Positions 61,291 through 64,000 of a stretch of 64,000 bases of DNA are shown here, piece by piece. The position numbers and the translations under genes were made by a program. The notes under the pieces were generated by a model, which made no database searches, had not been told where the DNA came from, and was given only the letters and a program-made list of their open reading frames with translations. Positions within the stretch are counted from its first letter, which is position 1. Every line of letters starts with the position of its first letter. The stretch comes from Ophiodon elongatus (lineage: Eukaryota > Chordata > Actinopteri > Perciformes > Hexagrammidae), in the NCBI GenBank assembly GCA_016806645.1, contig JACSYO010001808.1, positions 310,001 through 374,000 of the forward strand, written 5' to 3'.

Positions 61291-64000
61291 CTAGAGTGAC
61301 AGGGAGAGGAGTGTGATGTCTGGGAGAAGCACGGGAACAGCGACACAGGTTGAGAAAGGAGGGCTTGGATTCACATGCAACGGAAAGGGTTGTGAGTAAA
61401 GAGGGCATCTGGAGCAGGTTCAGTAACACGTGGCCGGTAGGAAAAAAAATGAGAAAAGACAGCGATTTTATTTGATAAAGTAATATTTCTGATTTAAAAT
61501 GATTGTAGTTAATAGTTAGTGGTGGCTCAGACACTTGTGGCTGAGACATTTGTAGCTATCATGGTAACAACAGATGCACAACTCTAATATGTTATGACAT
61601 AAGAAAGCACCTGCTACCAGCAATTCTGAACAAAATACCCATTTGAGCTGAAGCCCGAGGACACGGCCCGAGGATTCATCAGCGTGCACGCTGGGTGGTA
61701 ATCAAGAGAAATGACAGCAAGTAGCAACAGATGGATGTGGTTTGGAAGCCACAGTTTGCGGAGCCTTGACTCAGGCTGGAACAGATGGATGGCCATTCAG
61801 CTCGGCCCAGGTCCGTGGTACTTTGAACTCCGACGGACAACAGTTACATCGGCTAATTATTTGTGCTTTGCAGCTTTTTACCGAGATGGGATTTGTAAAA
61901 GCGAAAGGGTTCATAATGTTTCCTCTTTGTTCGAATTCAAATGAGTTGTTAGGTTTTTTTTGCTGTGCATTACATCTTCCACTGTTAATCCTCCAGTTCT
62001 GTCTCTGTAGTGAAACCCTCTTAAAGCAGAGCGCAGCAGAGATGGATCGATATTGACAGGCTCTACTTCTCAGCTGTATAGTCTCATCGGGATGTCAGAG
62101 CAAAAACACAGTCTAATCAAGAGCTTTTCCTTCTCGGAATTAAAGTCCTCTCTGAGATCTGTTGGGTTTTACAGTTTGCAAGGGGCGGATCACATTTACA
62201 TTTGAGTCTTAAGCTTAAACTATTGATCCATTTCCTCTCATGTCTCTGGAGGCCATTAGTAACACTAAAGTAACAACCGCATTCTCCTCTGGATGCCGAA
62301 GCAGTCAATTAATTTACAGACGATATGATGCCCTCCGTGTTCGTGTTCGTGTACTTTTACTTTTTATCTGACTTGCTCCAGACATGCAACACCATACTGC
62401 GCGTGGAGAACCTGTGAAACTGAGTCCTCAGTGTTTGGATGTACACATACACCGTGTTCGCTGGACAGATAGCCTGCTACTTTTTTATTACATTTTTATT
62501 TATTTATCTCTCATTGAGACTTTAAAATATCTAAGAGGAATGTAAGGATGATGATGTGAGGGATATCTCAGGAAAAAGTAGTTACTGGATCGTATACTGT
62601 CGTTAGATGGTCACTTGAGAACAGTTGCTTGACGTCGTCGACATGCAAGCAAAGAATACACACGGGCTTATTTGTGTGTGTGAGGAAGAAAAAGGTGGAG
62701 CGAGCCGTAGATTACACAGCGGTATAATTGAATGCCAAGCCTGGCAGTTTCAAATGCCCCCTAAAACTAAACCATAACATGGTCCACGGTAATTCTATCC
62801 AGAGGCAACAACAACAACAACTGGACACAATGTGGTTTTTCATGAGCGCCCTATCACTTCTCTATACAACCTCCAGGGTTTGAGGGGAGAGAGCTGGTTG
62901 GTTCATCCCTCCACAGCGTGAAATGGGCTTTATGCAATGAGGAGGAGTCAGAGGTGTCATCTCCAAAAACCTTATAAAGAAGATTTGTCTTTGTTGGCAA
63001 TCACATGAAAATGCAATGATAATTCCCACCATTTGTTCAGTCATATTTCCACAATGGAGGGTATAGTATCCTGGGTCCAGCATGTTGCAATAGAGCCTTT
63101 TCTTTGGCTTTGATTCATGTCTTGGTGGTGTGAAGAGTAGAAAGTAAGTTTGAAAGCCAGAAGCATCAGCAGGCAGTGAAATAATTGCCGAATCATTGGT
63201 ATTGATCAACACTGCTGTCAAACCCCTGCAGATATATTAGGCCCATTCTGTGCTATAGGCCGGTCAAAATGTTATTTATCGTCCCTTTACAAGAGGAAAT
63301 ACTGCCTCGAGGGAAGTCCTGCTAATATACAATAACTGACCAGTGCAGAGTGAACTTCAAAGTCCACATTCATAATTTGGATTTTGCTCAGCGGTGCTTG
63401 CATCATAAACTGGCTGCTGGATGTAAACTATTTATATGATTGATGTGTTTGTCTGGCGTTAGGCCTGTGAACGCTGCACTTTGGAGATATGTGACATTAA
63501 AGCAGCGCTGAGGAGCAATGAGCAGCCACTGCTGAAACCTTTATGAAATATTTCGTTCATACTGCGCTGGAAGTGCTTAGCTGGCAGAATTTTTAAAAAG
63601 TCAGCATGTTAATCAGAATACAGAGACAATTAATTTCTAAAATTTCATTTTTGGCGCCGTGACTGTGACACATCATTAGTTCATTTCCACACTCAAGATA
63701 CTCAAGCCCAAACTATTTATGTTTTGATAAGTTACTTTTCAGATAACCGTCCAATTTTAAACAAAGAAGTGAAGCTGAGAACCAGTTTCTGGTTCTATGG
63801 AGATTATTTCCACTAACACTGGCTGTTGTGAAGCTTGAGCCATAAGAATATTCTGGATGTAAACAGTGTCAACAATGAAGCAAACACACAGTACAATGAC
63901 CAACTTTTACAGCCAGTTAGTAAAATATGATATCAAGATATTGATTAAAGCAGCTTTAAATGAACAAGAAGAGTTATTAACATTCATTCAATTCAAAGCA
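61291..64000. other. nckap5: nckap5 intron running off the right edge
   Basis: No exon recognised. A short (CAA)n tract lies near 62807-62820. The large central nckap5 exon expected upstream is not reached. Confidence 0.55.

Noticed and set aside
60848..61549. Minus-strand ORF of 233 codons
   Set aside because: Only 60970-61290 is the nckap5 exon. The rest runs past good acceptor and donor sites into intron.

Overview
The window is vertebrate nuclear DNA, most likely from a teleost fish. It has long introns, GT-AG splice sites, frequent CA/TG microsatellites and interspersed repeats that resemble common teleost families. No bacterial, phage or viral gene organisation is visible. Four protein-coding genes can be read exon by exon, and all lie on the minus strand. 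From left to right they are: a TMEM182-family claudin-fold membrane protein (5 exons, 25550-30509); actr3, the Arp3 subunit of the Arp2/3 complex (12 coding exons, 31800-36652, complete at 418 codons); lypd1, a GPI-anchored Ly6/LU-domain modulator of nicotinic receptors (3 exons, 42789-47936, 139 codons); and the 3' end of nckap5 (five terminal exons, 51176-61290), whose 5' part lies beyond the right edge.

Positions 1 to about 25500 hold no exon I can recognise. This stretch is a gene desert with CA/TG microsatellites, an uninterrupted run of 65 C, and several blocks of 100-500 bases that look like conserved non-coding elements: balanced composition, many TAATTA-type homeodomain words and POU-like words, and no sustained reading frame. 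That conservation is inferred from sequence texture and has not been measured. In human, TMEM182 borders a large desert ending at POU3F3, so a pou3f3-type regulatory domain is a testable explanation.

Positions 25500-36900 are compact. The TMEM182-like start codon lies about 350 bases from the likely actr3 poly(A) signal, and actr3 introns are 92-769 bases. Positions 36900-51000 hold intergenic sequence, the lypd1 gene with a 2.8-kb first intron, and copies of a teleost interspersed repeat in opposite orientations around lypd1 exons 2-3. Positions 51000-64000 hold the nckap5 C-terminal exons, one 7.3-kb intron and the start of another long intron.

The genes do not form a pathway. Their grouping looks like retained microsynteny: the human counterparts are all on chromosome 2q but separated. 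I found no novel multi-gene system. The most interesting items are the left-hand desert, a minisatellite filling most of a 164-base actr3 intron, the repeats around lypd1, and the 65-base homopolymer.
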